This document shows positions 49,842 to 60,605 of a DNA stretch of 64,000 nt, in pieces (the first letter of the stretch is position 1; each line of letters starts with the position of its first letter). Origin of the DNA: Streptomyces laurentii. Its GTDB lineage: Bacteria; Actinomycetota; Actinomycetes; Streptomycetales; Streptomycetaceae. A program made the position numbers and the translations under genes. The stretch covers positions 2,976,001 to 3,040,000 of the forward strand of contig AP017424.1 in assembly GCA_002355495.1 (NCBI GenBank), in the 5' to 3' direction. Below the pieces are notes generated by a model that did no database searches, was not told the origin of the DNA, and worked only from the letters and a program-made list of their open reading frames with translations.

Positions 49842-49913
49842 TCCCCTGTGGTGTAATCGGCAGCACTGGGACCTTTGGAGTCCTATGTCCGGGTTCGAGT
49901 CCTGGCAGGGGAG
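49842..49913 (+). tRNA. tRNA-Gln (anticodon UUG)
   Basis: 72 nt. Acceptor stem TCCCCTG pairs with CAGGGGA, G73 is the discriminator. D-arm GTGTAATCGGCAGCAC; anticodon arm GGGAC-CTTTGGA-GTCCT gives anticodon TTG (Gln, CAA). T-arm contains GGTTCGAGTC. The 3' CCA is not encoded. Followed by a strong hairpin. Confidence 0.93.
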
Positions 49914-49924
49914 CTGCGCAGTTC

Positions 49925-49952
49925 GGGCCCCGACCCTTCCAGGTCGGGGCCC
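49925..49952 (+). terminator. Terminator of tRNA-Gln
   Basis: Perfect 11-bp stem GGGCCCCGACC/GGTCGGGGCCC with a 6-nt loop, starting 11 nt after the tRNA. Confidence 0.8.
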
Positions 49953-49969
49953 TTACTCATGTCCCGGGC

Positions 49970-49985
49970 GATACCCCCCGGTATC
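49970..49985. promoter_or_regulatory. GATACC-N4-GGTATC palindrome before glmU
   Basis: Perfect 6-bp arms around CCCC, 38 nt upstream of the glmU GTG, where a promoter or operator would be expected. Its GGTATCCT part resembles a -10. No binding protein can be named. Confidence 0.4.
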
Positions 49986-50023
49986 CTGCGGACGTCCGAC
50001 ACCCGAAGCCGAAGGGCATATCC

Positions 50024-51472
50024 GTGAGCGCCAATCGCCCGGCAGCCGTCGTCGTCCTCGCAGCGGGTGAGGGCACCCGCATGAAGTCGAAGACCCCCAA
50101 GGTCCTGCACGAGATCGCAGGACGGTCGCTCGTCGGGCACGTCGTGTCCGCCGCCCGTGAGCTGGAGCCCGCGGACCTGATCGTGGTCGTGGGGCACGCC
50201 CGGGAGCGGGTGGCCGCGCACCTGGAGGCGGTGTACGCGGGGACGCGGACCGCCGTGCAGGAGAAGCAGCTGGGCACCGGGCACGCGGTGCGTACCGCGC
50301 TCGACGAGCTGGGCCGTACGCCCGAGGGCACCGTGGTCGTGGTGTGCGGTGACACGCCACTGCTGTCCGGGGCGACCCTGAAGGCGCTGGCGGCGACGCA
50401 CGCGGCGGACGGCAACGCGGTGACGGTGCTGACGGCCGAGGTGCCGGACTCCACCGGGTACGGCCGGATCGTGCGCGACGCCGCGACGGGCGCCGTGACG
50501 GAGATCGTGGAGCACAAGGACGCGACGGACGAGCAGCGGGCGATCCGGGAGATCAACTCCGGGGTGTTCGCGTTCGACGGGGCGCTGCTCGCGGACGCGC
50601 TGCGCAAGGTGCGGACGGACAACAGTCAGGGCGAGGAGTACCTCACCGACGTGCTGGGGATCCTGCGCGCGGACGGTCACCGGGTGGGCGCGTCGGTCGC
50701 CGGCGACCACCGGGAGATCCTGGGAATCAACAACCGGGTGCAGCTGTCCGAGGCGCGCGTCCTGCTGAACCGCCGGCTCCTGGAGCAGGCGATGCTGGCG
50801 GGCGTGACGGTCGTGGACCCGGCGTCGACGTTCGTCGACGTGACGGTGACGTTCGAGCCGGACGCGACGGTGCTGCCGAACACGATGCTGCTCGGTGCCA
50901 CGCACGTCGCGGAGGACGCGGTCGTGGGCCCGAACACGCGCCTGTCGGACACGACGGTGGGCCGCGGGGCGCGGGTGGACAACACGGTGGCGGACTCGGC
51001 CGCGGTGGGCGAGGGCGCCATGGTGGGCCCGTACGCGTATCTGCGTCCGGGGACGTCGCTGGGCGCGAAGGCCAAGGCCGGTACGTACGTCGAGATGAAG
51101 AACGCGACGATCGGCGAGGGGACGAAGGTCCCGCACCTGTCGTACGTGGGGGACGCGACGATCGGCGAGTACACGAACATCGGCGCGGCGAGCGTCTTCG
51201 TGAACTACGACGGTGAGGCGAAGCACCACACCACGGTGGGATCTCACTGCAAGACGGGGTCGGACAACATGTTTGTGGCTCCTGTCACTATCGGGGACGG
51301 TGCCTACACCGCCGCCGGGTCCGTGATCACGAAGGACGTGCCGTCGGGCGCGCTGGCCGTCGCCCGTGGCCAGCAGCGGAATATCGAGGGTTGGGTGGCC
51401 CGCAAGCGGCCGGGGAGCGCCGCCGCTCAGGCCGCTCAGGCGGCTGGGGAGAAGTCCGCAGGCGAAAGCTGA
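50024..51472 (+). CDS. glmU: Bifunctional N-acetylglucosamine-1-phosphate uridyltransferase / glucosamine-1-phosphate acetyltransferase
   Basis: 482 residues. N-terminal uridyltransferase: VVVLAAGEGTRMKSKTPKVLHE (signature in its first 12 residues LAAGEGTRMKSK), VVVVCGDTPLL. C-terminal left-handed beta helix acetyltransferase from about residue 255 (hexapeptide repeats ATVLPNTMLLGATHV, DNTVADSAAVGEGAMVGP, LSYVGDATIGEYTNIGA). It makes UDP-GlcNAc for peptidoglycan. GTG at 50024 after AAGGGC. prs follows 120 bp downstream as in most actinobacteria. Confidence 0.96.
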   Translation: MSANRPAAVVVLAAGEGTRMKSKTPKVLHEIAGRSLVGHVVSAARELEPADLIVVVGHARERVAAHLEAVYAGTRTAVQEKQLGTGHAVRTALDELGRTPEGTVVVVCGDTPLLSGATLKALAATHAADGNAVTVLTAEVPDSTGYGRIVRDAATGAVTEIVEHKDATDEQRAIREINSGVFAFDGALLADALRKVRTDNSQGEEYLTDVLGILRADGHRVGASVAGDHREILGINNRVQLSEARVLLNRRLLEQAMLAGVTVVDPASTFVDVTVTFEPDATVLPNTMLLGATHVAEDAVVGPNTRLSDTTVGRGARVDNTVADSAAVGEGAMVGPYAYLRPGTSLGAKAKAGTYVEMKNATIGEGTKVPHLSYVGDATIGEYTNIGAASVFVNYDGEAKHHTTVGSHCKTGSDNMFVAPVTIGDGAYTAAGSVITKDVPSGALAVARGQQRNIEGWVARKRPGSAAAQAAQAAGEKSAGES

Positions 51473-51592
51473 CCGGAAACGACTGCGCCGGACACGGCGT
51501 ACCGTGATACGTGCACACAAATTCGGCTGGCTCGCACACGCGTACGAGGCGCGGGTAATCGCGGCCAGAGAACCCGTCGAGGAGACAGTGCT

Positions 51593-52567
51593 GTGACCGG
51601 GATCAAGACGACCGGCGAGAAGAAGCTCATGCTCTTCTCCGGCCGCGCCCACCCCGAGCTGGCCGAGGAGGTCGCGCACCAGCTGGGTGTCGGTCTCGTT
51701 CCGACCAAGGCGTTCGACTTCGCCAACGGTGAGATCTACGTCCGCTTCCAGGAGTCCGCGCGCGGTGCGGACTGCTTCCTGATCCAGAGCCACACGGCTC
51801 CGATCAACAAGTGGATCATGGAGCAGCTCATCATGGTCGATGCGCTGAAGCGGGCCTCGGCCCGCAGCATCACCGTGATCATCCCGTCCTACGGCTACGC
51901 CCGTCAGGACAAGAAGCACCGCGGCCGCGAGCCGATCTCGGCCCGCCTCATCGCCGACCTGATGAAGACCGCCGGTGCGGACCGCATCCTGACCGTGGAC
52001 CTGCACACGGACCAGATCCAGGGCTTCTTCAACGGCCCGGTGGACCACCTGTCGGCGCTGCCGGTCCTCGCGGACTACGTCGGCACCAAGGTGGACCGCA
52101 AGAAGCTCACGATCGTGTCCCCGGACGCCGGCCGGGTCCGCGTCGCGGACCGCTGGTGCGACCGTCTGGACGCGCCGCTGGCGATCGTGCACAAGCGCCG
52201 TGACAAGGACGTCGCGAACCAGGTGACCGTCCACGAGGTCGTCGGTGACGTCAAGGGCCGCGTCTGTGTCCTCGTCGACGACATGGTCGACACCGGCGGC
52301 ACGATCTGCGCCGCCGCGGACGCCCTGTTCGCGCACGGTGCGGAGGACGTCATCGTGACGGCCACGCACGGCATCCTGTCCGGCCCGGCCGCGGACCGTC
52401 TGAAGAACTCCAAGGTGAGCGAGTTCGTGTTCACGGACACGCTGCCGGACCCGGGTTCGCTGGAGCTCGACAAGATCACGGTCCTGTCGATCGCGCCGAC
52501 GATCGCGCGCGCGGTCCGCGAGGTCTTCGAGGACGGTTCGGTCACGAGCCTGTTCGAGGAGCACTGA
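51593..52567 (+). CDS. prs: Ribose-phosphate pyrophosphokinase (PRPP synthetase)
   Basis: 324 residues. MLFSGRAHPELAEEVAHQLG at the start, the class I flexible loop region YGYARQDKKHRGREPISARL, catalytic DLHTDQIQGFF, and PRPP-binding VLVDDMVDTGGTICAAADAL. It forms PRPP from ribose 5-phosphate and ATP for nucleotide, His and Trp synthesis. GTG start preceded by GGAG. Downstream is a GC hairpin at 52604-52657. Confidence 0.96.
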   Translation: MTGIKTTGEKKLMLFSGRAHPELAEEVAHQLGVGLVPTKAFDFANGEIYVRFQESARGADCFLIQSHTAPINKWIMEQLIMVDALKRASARSITVIIPSYGYARQDKKHRGREPISARLIADLMKTAGADRILTVDLHTDQIQGFFNGPVDHLSALPVLADYVGTKVDRKKLTIVSPDAGRVRVADRWCDRLDAPLAIVHKRRDKDVANQVTVHEVVGDVKGRVCVLVDDMVDTGGTICAAADALFAHGAEDVIVTATHGILSGPAADRLKNSKVSEFVFTDTLPDPGSLELDKITVLSIAPTIARAVREVFEDGSVTSLFEEH

Positions 52568-52603
52568 GCCTTCCGGATCCCCTGAGCCGAGGATCCGAGC
52601 GGC

Positions 52604-52657
52604 GGGCCCGCTTCCTTCGTACGTCGTCCCCGCGACGCGTACGGCGGAGGCGGGCCC
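52604..52657 (+). terminator. Terminator after prs
   Basis: GGGCCCGCTTCC / GGAGGCGGGCCC (one G-T pair) with an inner CGTACGTCG/CGACGCGTACG pairing, followed by TTT; 37 nt beyond the prs stop. Confidence 0.7.
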
Positions 52658-52710
52658 TTTCGCGTGCCCGCCCCGCCCCGCCCCCGCTTGACACCGCTCC
52701 GGAGATCCAT

Positions 52711-52739
52711 TTGGGCGGGCCGGAGGGGGCGGCTAGACT
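52711..52739 (+). promoter_or_regulatory. Promoter of rplY
   Basis: TTGGGC, a 17-nt spacer, and TAGACT give a sigma-70-like promoter, leaving a leader of about 150 nt before the rplY ATG at 52890. The leader contains a GTACGCGCGCCGTAC stem (near 52772) but no recognised riboswitch. Confidence 0.5.
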
Positions 52740-52889
52740 GTCGAGGTTGCTCGGCGAGGGAGGCCGGAGCCGTACGCGCGCCGTACGGGGTTCCGGCGGT
52801 CCGTTATCGACGCGCTCTTCGTAGCAGGCCATCGTGCAGGTCGTGGCCGGGTGACAGTCTCATCCGTCATCTGACTACGAGGAGTGCAC

Positions 52890-53480
52890 ATGTCCGACGT
52901 GAAGATCTCCGCCAGCATCCGCACCGAGTTCGGCAAGGGCGCCGCCCGCAAGATCCGCCGTGCCGACCAGGTTCCCGCGGTCCTCTACGGCCACAAGACC
53001 GAGCCGGTCCACATCACCCTCCCGGCCCACGAGCTGACCATGGCGCTGCGTACGCCGAACGTCCTGCTCTCCGTGGACATCGAGGGCCAGGGCTCCGAGC
53101 TCGCCATCCCGAAGGCCGCCCAGCGCGACGCGCTGAAGGGCTCCCTCGAGCACGTCGACCTTCTCCTGGTCAAGCGTGGCGAGAAGGTCACCGTCGAGGT
53201 CCCGGTCGTCGCCGAGGGCGAGCTGGCCGTCGGTGGCAACCTGCTGGAGCACGTGCTGAACACGCTCTCCGTCGAGGCCGAGGCCACCCACCTGCCCGAG
53301 TCCGTGACGGTCTCCATCGCGGGCCTGGACGCCGGCGCCTCCGTCCTGGCGAAGGACATCACCCTGCCCAAGGGTGTCTCCCTCGCGACCGACGCCGACG
53401 CCGTCGTCCTGCAGGTCCTGGCCGCGCAGGCCGAGGAGCCGGCCGCCGAGGCCGAGGGCGACGAGTCCGCCGAGGCCTGA
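52890..53480 (+). CDS. rplY: 50S ribosomal protein L25/general stress protein Ctc
   Basis: 196 residues, the long L25/TL5/Ctc form: N-terminal 5S rRNA-binding domain (ASIRTEFGKGAARKIRRADQ, VPAVLYGHKTEPVHITLP) and the C-terminal CTC domain (VTVEVPVVAEGELAVGGNLL, DITLPKGVSLATDADAVVLQ), ending in an Ala-Glu tail. ATG at 52890 with GAGGAG upstream; a GTG two codons earlier is less likely. pth follows, the conserved order. Confidence 0.95.
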   Translation: MSDVKISASIRTEFGKGAARKIRRADQVPAVLYGHKTEPVHITLPAHELTMALRTPNVLLSVDIEGQGSELAIPKAAQRDALKGSLEHVDLLLVKRGEKVTVEVPVVAEGELAVGGNLLEHVLNTLSVEAEATHLPESVTVSIAGLDAGASVLAKDITLPKGVSLATDADAVVLQVLAAQAEEPAAEAEGDESAEA

Positions 53481-53502
53481 GCCGTAGGCTCTGCCTGACG
53501 TG

Positions 53503-53545
53503 ACGGGGTGAGGGGCCCACCGGGCCCGTCACCCCGTTTCTCTTG
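53503..53545 (+). terminator. Terminator between rplY and pth
   Basis: ACGGGGTGA/TCACCCCGT stem (53503-53511, 53529-53537) with an inner G-C pairing, followed by TTTCTCTT; 23 nt past the rplY stop. Confidence 0.65.
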
Positions 53546-53619
53546 CCCGCGCGCACTTTCGGGCATATGCCGGTGCGTGCGCGGGTGTGTAGACGAGGAC
53601 ACGAGGAGACGAGACGCAT

Positions 53620-54216
53620 ATGACGGACGACGCGAACGCCCCCTGGCTGATCGTCGGCCTCGGCAATCCGGGCCCGGAGTACGCGGGCAACCGGCACAAC
53701 GTGGGCTTCATGGTGGCGGATCTGCTGGCCGGGCGGATCGGCGGCAGCTTCAAGCGGGCGCAGAAGGCGCAGGCGCAGGTGCTGGAGGGCCGGATCGGTC
53801 CGATGGGGCCGGGGAGCCGCCGGGTGGTGCTGGTGAAGCCGATGTCGTTCATGAACCTGTCGGGCGGTCCGGTGACGGCGCTGCGGGACTTCTACAAGGT
53901 GCCGACGGCGCGGGTCGTGGCGATCCACGACGAGCTGGACATCGACTACGGGGTGCTGCGGCTGAAGATCGGTGGCGGGGACAACGGTCACAACGGTCTG
54001 AAGTCGATGACGAAGTCGATGGGTCCGGACTATCACCGGCTGCGGTTCGGGATCGGGCGTCCGCCAGGGCGGATGCAGGTGGCGGACTTCGTGCTGAAGG
54101 ACTTCTCGTCGACAGAACGCAAGGAGCTGGACTACTTCGTGGACCGGGGGGCGGACGCGGTGGAGTGCCTGGTGACGGAGGGCCTGGAGCGGGCGCAGTC
54201 GGCGTACAACTCGTAG
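53620..54216 (+). CDS. pth: Peptidyl-tRNA hydrolase
   Basis: 198 residues. [24 protein letters not shown] carries the catalytic His and Asn (NRHNVGF); [23 protein letters not shown] (Asp) and [13 protein letters not shown] complete the active site. It recycles peptidyl-tRNA released from stalled ribosomes. GAGGAGACGAG precedes the ATG. Follows rplY as in most actinobacteria. Confidence 0.96.
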   Translation: MTDDANAPWLIVGLGNPGPEYAGNRHNVGFMVADLLAGRIGGSFKRAQKAQAQVLEGRIGPMGPGSRRVVLVKPMSFMNLSGGPVTALRDFYKVPTARVVAIHDELDIDYGVLRLKIGGGDNGHNGLKSMTKSMGPDYHRLRFGIGRPPGRMQVADFVLKDFSSTERKELDYFVDRGADAVECLVTEGLERAQSAYNS

Positions 54217-54249
54217 GGGCCGTTCCGTACGGCTGTACGATCGCGGGTC

Positions 54250-54693
54250 ATGACGTTCGCTCGTAATGCCGTGGTGGCCCTCGTCGTTCTGCTTCTGCTG
54301 GTGGCGGGGGCGTGGTCGTCGTGGGGCACGGCGCAGCATGTGCTGTTGTCCCAGGGGCGTGAGCGCGGGACGCTGACGGTGACCGGCTGCAATGACGAGA
54401 CGTGCAGCGGCCGTTATGTCCCGGACGGCAAGGGGTCGTCCGGCCGGGCGCTGACGATCGTTCATTCGGTGGCGGCGGACAAGGGCGAGACGCTGCCGGT
54501 GGTGGTGAAGCCGGGGACGGACGAGGCGGTGCGGGCGGGCTGGGGCGGTGGTCTGCACGCGTGGCTGCCGCTGGGCGGTGCGTTGCTGCTGGCGGCGCCG
54601 CTGATCGGGGGCGGGATGCGGCTGGTGCGGACGGCGTGGTCGTTCGCGGGGGCGGGTGCGGCGGTGCTGCTGGGGGCGTTCTTCCTGCTGTAG
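54250..54693 (+). CDS. Small membrane protein
   Basis: 147 residues. One N-terminal membrane helix (NAVVALVVLLLLVAGAWSSWG), an exported segment of ~70 residues with Cys (VTGCNDETCSGRY) and then two C-terminal helices (LPLGGALLLAAPLIGGGM, FAGAGAAVLLGAFFLL). No known family. It begins 33 bp after pth and may share its transcript. Confidence 0.7.
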   Translation: MTFARNAVVALVVLLLLVAGAWSSWGTAQHVLLSQGRERGTLTVTGCNDETCSGRYVPDGKGSSGRALTIVHSVAADKGETLPVVVKPGTDEAVRAGWGGGLHAWLPLGGALLLAAPLIGGGMRLVRTAWSFAGAGAAVLLGAFFLL

Positions 54694-54901
54694 GGCCGTC
54701 AGGGACGGGCGAAGTGGCCGGAAGAGGCCGGAAGAGGCCGTTCCGTACGCGTTACCTGGGCTGTTTCGGCGGGGATTGGGATCTTTCGACCGAATAGTCA
54801 TCGACCCTTGGGTTAAGCGTGACTTAAAGCGATGGATAGGCTGCCCCCGCCACCCCCTCACGGCACCTCTCCCATTCGTCTCTCAGATGGACAGCAGCCC
54901 T

Positions 54902-55738
54902 ATGCGACGTTCCCTCATATCCGCCGCCACGGTGGTCAGCACCGTCACCGCGGCCTCCCTGATGCTCGCTCCGATGGCCTCCGCCACCGGAAAGCCCGGT
55001 GGCAACGGCAAGCCCGGGGACAACGGCACCGTGAAGATCCACGATGCCAAGACGGGCGAAGAGCTCATGAAGAACGAGCCGCACGTCTGCACGTTCTACC
55101 TCGACGGCTTCAAGTTCGACGGCGCCCAGAAGGTCGACTGGACCATCAAGGGCTGGGCCCCGACCAAGGACCTCGAGGGCACCTCGGGTTCGCTCACGCT
55201 GGACGGTTCCGGCCACGGGCGCACCCAGGACATCTCGCTGCCGAACGGCCACTACAAGCTGTTCTGGAACTTCGACGGCGAGAACGGCAAGGCCAAGCAG
55301 AAGGTCTTCTGGGTCGACTGCGAAGGCACCGAGCCGGGCACGCCGGGCGAGACCCCCGGCACCCCGGGCGAGACGCCGGGTACTCCCGGCGAGACCCCGA
55401 GCACCCCGGGCGAGACGCCCGGCACCCCCGGCGAGACCCCCGGTACGCCGGGCGAGACGCCGGGCACCCCGGGCGTGACCCCGAGCACCCCGGGCGAGAC
55501 GCCGGGCACCCCCGGTGAGACCCCCGGTTCCCCGGCGCCGTCCACCACGTCGCCCGCCGGCAGCGCCGGTGGCGACAACGGTTCGAGCTCGACCGGTGGC
55601 GACAACGGCAAGACCGAGGGCGACCTGGCCGAGACCGGTTCCAGCGCTCCGGTCGGCATCATCGCCGGTGTGGCCGTCGTCCTCGCGGCCGCCGGTGCCT
55701 TCCTGGTGAGCCGCCGCAAGAAGGCCCAGCAGCACTGA
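54902..55738 (+). CDS. LAETG-anchored surface protein with PGTPGET repeats
   Basis: 278 residues. Signal peptide (MRRSLISAATVVSTVTAASL, cleavage after ASA near residue 29), a domain of ~110 residues with one Cys at each end (HVCTFYLDGFKFDG, FWVDCEG), a linker of about ten PGTPGET units, a Ser/Gly stretch and a sorting signal LAETG, hydrophobic IIAGVAVVLAAAGAFLV and RRKK. LAETG is the class E sortase motif in Streptomyces, as in chaplins. ATG at 54902 places the Arg pair at the signal-peptide start; an ATG at 54887 is also in frame. Confidence 0.85.
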   Translation: MRRSLISAATVVSTVTAASLMLAPMASATGKPGGNGKPGDNGTVKIHDAKTGEELMKNEPHVCTFYLDGFKFDGAQKVDWTIKGWAPTKDLEGTSGSLTLDGSGHGRTQDISLPNGHYKLFWNFDGENGKAKQKVFWVDCEGTEPGTPGETPGTPGETPGTPGETPSTPGETPGTPGETPGTPGETPGTPGVTPSTPGETPGTPGETPGSPAPSTTSPAGSAGGDNGSSSTGGDNGKTEGDLAETGSSAPVGIIAGVAVVLAAAGAFLVSRRKKAQQH

Positions 55739-55739
55739 C

Positions 55740-55799
55740 GGCGTACCACCTGATGGCGTACCACCTGATGACGCACCACTTCATGGCCTACCGCCTGAC
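55740..55799. repeat. 15-bp tandem repeat, four decaying copies
   Basis: Unit GGCGTACCACCTGAT: the first two copies are identical, the third and fourth have three or four changes. It begins one base after the LAETG gene stop and lies before the terminator. Confidence 0.75.
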
Positions 55800-55826
55800 G
55801 TGGTGACGTCCTGACGGAGCCCGTCA

Positions 55827-55866
55827 CGCACGTGCCCCCGTGGATCGCTCCACGGGGGCACGTGCG
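55827..55866. terminator. 18-bp perfect hairpin between convergent genes
   Basis: CGCACGTGCCCCCGTGGA and its complement with a TCGC loop, between the LAETG gene stop (55738) and the ppc stop (55887). Serves both strands. Confidence 0.8.
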
Positions 55867-55886
55867 TATACGGGACCGGACGGGAC

Positions 55887-58616
<2,730 letters not shown>

Positions 58617-58744
58617 AGGTGTGGCTCCTTGCAGTGTTTGAGCACGTCTGGAGGGGTTCTGCAGGCTTGCGGACCGCGCTGTCCGGCGCACCCAGGATAG
58701 GTGTCCGGGTGCGCCGCACGGGCCATACCCCGGGTTTGGCGGTC

Positions 58745-58799
58745 TTGCCGGACGGGGAGGCGCTGCCATACTTACGACGCCGTAGGTTACGGAGCCGTA
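58745..58799 (+). promoter_or_regulatory. Promoter with double TetR-type operator for the desaturase-tetR operon
   Basis: TTGCCG (58745-58750), a 16-nt spacer and CATACT (58767-58772), followed at once by two inverted repeats TACGACGCCGTA (58773-58784) and TACGGAGCCGTA (58788-58799), 15 bp apart. The sites overlap the expected transcription start, fitting repression. TACGG-N2-CCGTA operators are known for TetR regulators of fatty-acid genes in actinobacteria; the regulator encoded at 59879 is the natural candidate. Confidence 0.65.
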
Positions 58800-58810
58800 G
58801 CCTCGTGACG

Positions 58811-58847
58811 TTTCAGCGTTTCAGCGTTTCAGCGTTTCAGCGTTTCA
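58811..58847 (+). repeat. Eight-base tandem repeat in the desaturase leader
   Basis: TTTCAGCG repeated four times plus a partial fifth (TTTCA), between the TetR-type operator and the desaturase ATG (58890), i.e. in the 5' untranslated region. Confidence 0.85.
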
Positions 58848-58889
58848 CCCTTACCCACCCCCTCACCCTCATCTCCCCAGGGGACCGTC

Positions 58890-59882
58890 ATGACCACAAC
58901 CCCCGAGGTGACGTCCGCGTCCGAGCGGACCGCCTCGCCCGCCGCCGGCCAGGCCGGGCCGTCCGCCACGCTGGGCGGGGACAGCAAGCGGTCGATCGAG
59001 CAGATCACGCTGCTGCTGTTCATCACGGTTCCCTTCGCCGCCCTGGTCGCGGCGGTGCCGCTGGCCTGGGGCTGGGGGGTGAGCTGGCTGGATCTGGGCC
59101 TGATGACGGCGATGTACTACATCGGCTGCCACGGCATCACGATCGGCTTCCACCGCTACTTCACGCACGGGTCGTTCAAGGCGAAGCGGCCGCTGCGGAT
59201 CGTGCTGGCGGTCATGGGGTCGCTGGCGGTCGAGGGGCCGCTGGTGCGGTGGGTGGCGGACCATCGCAAGCACCACCGGTTCTCGGACGCGGAGGGCGAC
59301 CCGCATTCGCCGTGGCGGTACGGCGAGACGGTGCCGGCGCTGCTGAAGGGCCTGTGGTGGGCGCACATCGGCTGGATGTTCGACGAGGAGCAGACGTCGC
59401 AGCACACGTACGCGCCCGATCTGATCAAGGACCCGGTGATCCGCCGCATCTCCCGCCAGTTCGTGCTGTGGACGCTGGTCTCGCTGCTGGTGCCGCCGCT
59501 GGTCGGCGGGCTGGTGACGATGTCGTGGTGGGGCGCGTTCACGGCGTTCTTCTGGGGCTCGCTGGTCCGGGTGGCGCTGCTGCACCACGTCACCTGGTCG
59601 ATCAACTCGATCTGTCACGCCGTGGGCAAGCGTCCGTTCAAGTCGCGGGACCGGTCGGGCAACGTGTGGTGGCTGGCGGTCCTGTCGTGCGGCGAGTCCT
59701 GGCACAACCTGCACCACGCGGACCCGACGGCGGCCCGGCACGGGGTGCTGCGCGGCCAGGTCGACTCCAGCGCGCGCCTGATCCGCTGGTGCGAGCGGCT
59801 CGGCTGGGCGTACGACGTGCGCTGGCCGGGCGCGGAGCGGATCGCCGCCCGGCGCCGGTCTCCGGCCACTGACGCGGCATGA
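58890..59882 (+). CDS. Membrane fatty acid (acyl-CoA) desaturase
   Basis: 330 residues. Three His boxes of the membrane desaturase family: GFHRYFTHGSF, DHRKHHRFSD and WHNLHHADPT, with two pairs of membrane helices (LLLFITVPFAALVAAVPLA; LWTLVSLLVPPLVGGLV and FTAFFWGSLVRVALL). It introduces a cis double bond (typically delta-9) into acyl-CoA to adjust membrane fluidity. Overlaps the tetR gene by 4 bp (ATGA), so the operon is coupled and probably self-regulated through the double operator at 58773-58799. Confidence 0.92.
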   Translation: MTTTPEVTSASERTASPAAGQAGPSATLGGDSKRSIEQITLLLFITVPFAALVAAVPLAWGWGVSWLDLGLMTAMYYIGCHGITIGFHRYFTHGSFKAKRPLRIVLAVMGSLAVEGPLVRWVADHRKHHRFSDAEGDPHSPWRYGETVPALLKGLWWAHIGWMFDEEQTSQHTYAPDLIKDPVIRRISRQFVLWTLVSLLVPPLVGGLVTMSWWGAFTAFFWGSLVRVALLHHVTWSINSICHAVGKRPFKSRDRSGNVWWLAVLSCGESWHNLHHADPTAARHGVLRGQVDSSARLIRWCERLGWAYDVRWPGAERIAARRRSPATDAA

Positions 59883-60559
59883 TGGAGGATGTGGCGATCG
59901 ACGGCGGTACCAGCGGTACGAACGAGCAGAAGCCCCGGCGCGGCCGCCGGGTGAGGATGACGGGCGCGGAGCGCCGGGAACAGCTCCTCGACATCGGTCG
60001 CACCCTTTTCGCGGCGAAGGGCTTCGAGGGCACGTCGGTGGAGGAGATCGCGGCGAAGGCCGGGGTGTCCAAGCCGGTGGTGTACGAGCACTTCGGCGGC
60101 AAGGAGGGCCTGTACGCGGTCGTGGTCGACCGGGAGATGCGCCAGCTGCTCGACATGGTGACCGGGGCGCTGACCGCGGGCCACCCGCGCGAGCTGCTGG
60201 AACAGGCGGCGTTCGCGCTCCTCGACTACATCGAGCGGTACACGGACGGCTTCCGGATCCTGGTGCGGGACTCGCCGGTGGCGCAGTCGACGGGCACGTT
60301 CGCGTCGCTGATCAGCGACATCGCCACGCAGGTGGAGGACATCCTGGGTCTGGAGTTCAAGGCCCGGGGCTTCGACCCGAAGCTGGCGCCGCTGTACGCG
60401 CAGGCGCTGGTGGGCAGTGTGGCGCTGACCGGCCAGTGGTGGCTGGACGTGCGCAAGCCGAAGAAGGCGGAGGTCGCCGCGCATCTGGTGAACCTGGCCT
60501 GGCACGGCCTCGACGGTCTGGAGCAGAAGCCGCGGCTGATAGGCCACCGCAAGAGCTGA
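59879..60559 (+). CDS. TetR-family regulator of the desaturase operon
   Basis: 226 residues. N-terminal HTH: RREQLLDIGRTLFAAKGFEG then TSVEEIAAKAGVSKPVVYEHFGGKEGL (recognition helix VSKPVVYEHF), followed by a helical ligand-binding domain (LLEQAAFALLDYIERYTDG, LVGSVALTGQWWLDV). Acyl-CoA sensing is inferred from the operon partner. ATGATG gives two possible starts (59879, 59882); the first overlaps the desaturase stop. Confidence 0.88.
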   Translation: MMEDVAIDGGTSGTNEQKPRRGRRVRMTGAERREQLLDIGRTLFAAKGFEGTSVEEIAAKAGVSKPVVYEHFGGKEGLYAVVVDREMRQLLDMVTGALTAGHPRELLEQAAFALLDYIERYTDGFRILVRDSPVAQSTGTFASLISDIATQVEDILGLEFKARGFDPKLAPLYAQALVGSVALTGQWWLDVRKPKKAEVAAHLVNLAWHGLDGLEQKPRLIGHRKS

Positions 60560-60566
60560 GCGGTAC

Positions 60567-60600
60567 GGGTGGGGCGCGCGGGTACCGCGCCGCCCCACCC
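60567..60600. terminator. GC hairpin between tetR and the VOC gene
   Basis: GGGTGGGGCG/CGCCCCACCC with an inner CGCGG/CCGCG pairing. It begins 8 nt after the tetR stop and ends 6 nt from the VOC stop, so it serves both. Confidence 0.7.
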
Positions 60601-60605
60601 CGCCC

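Noticed and set aside
48945..49913. An integrated element with tRNA-Gln as attachment site.
   Set aside because: No second copy of the tRNA 3' end and no integrase is visible in the window.
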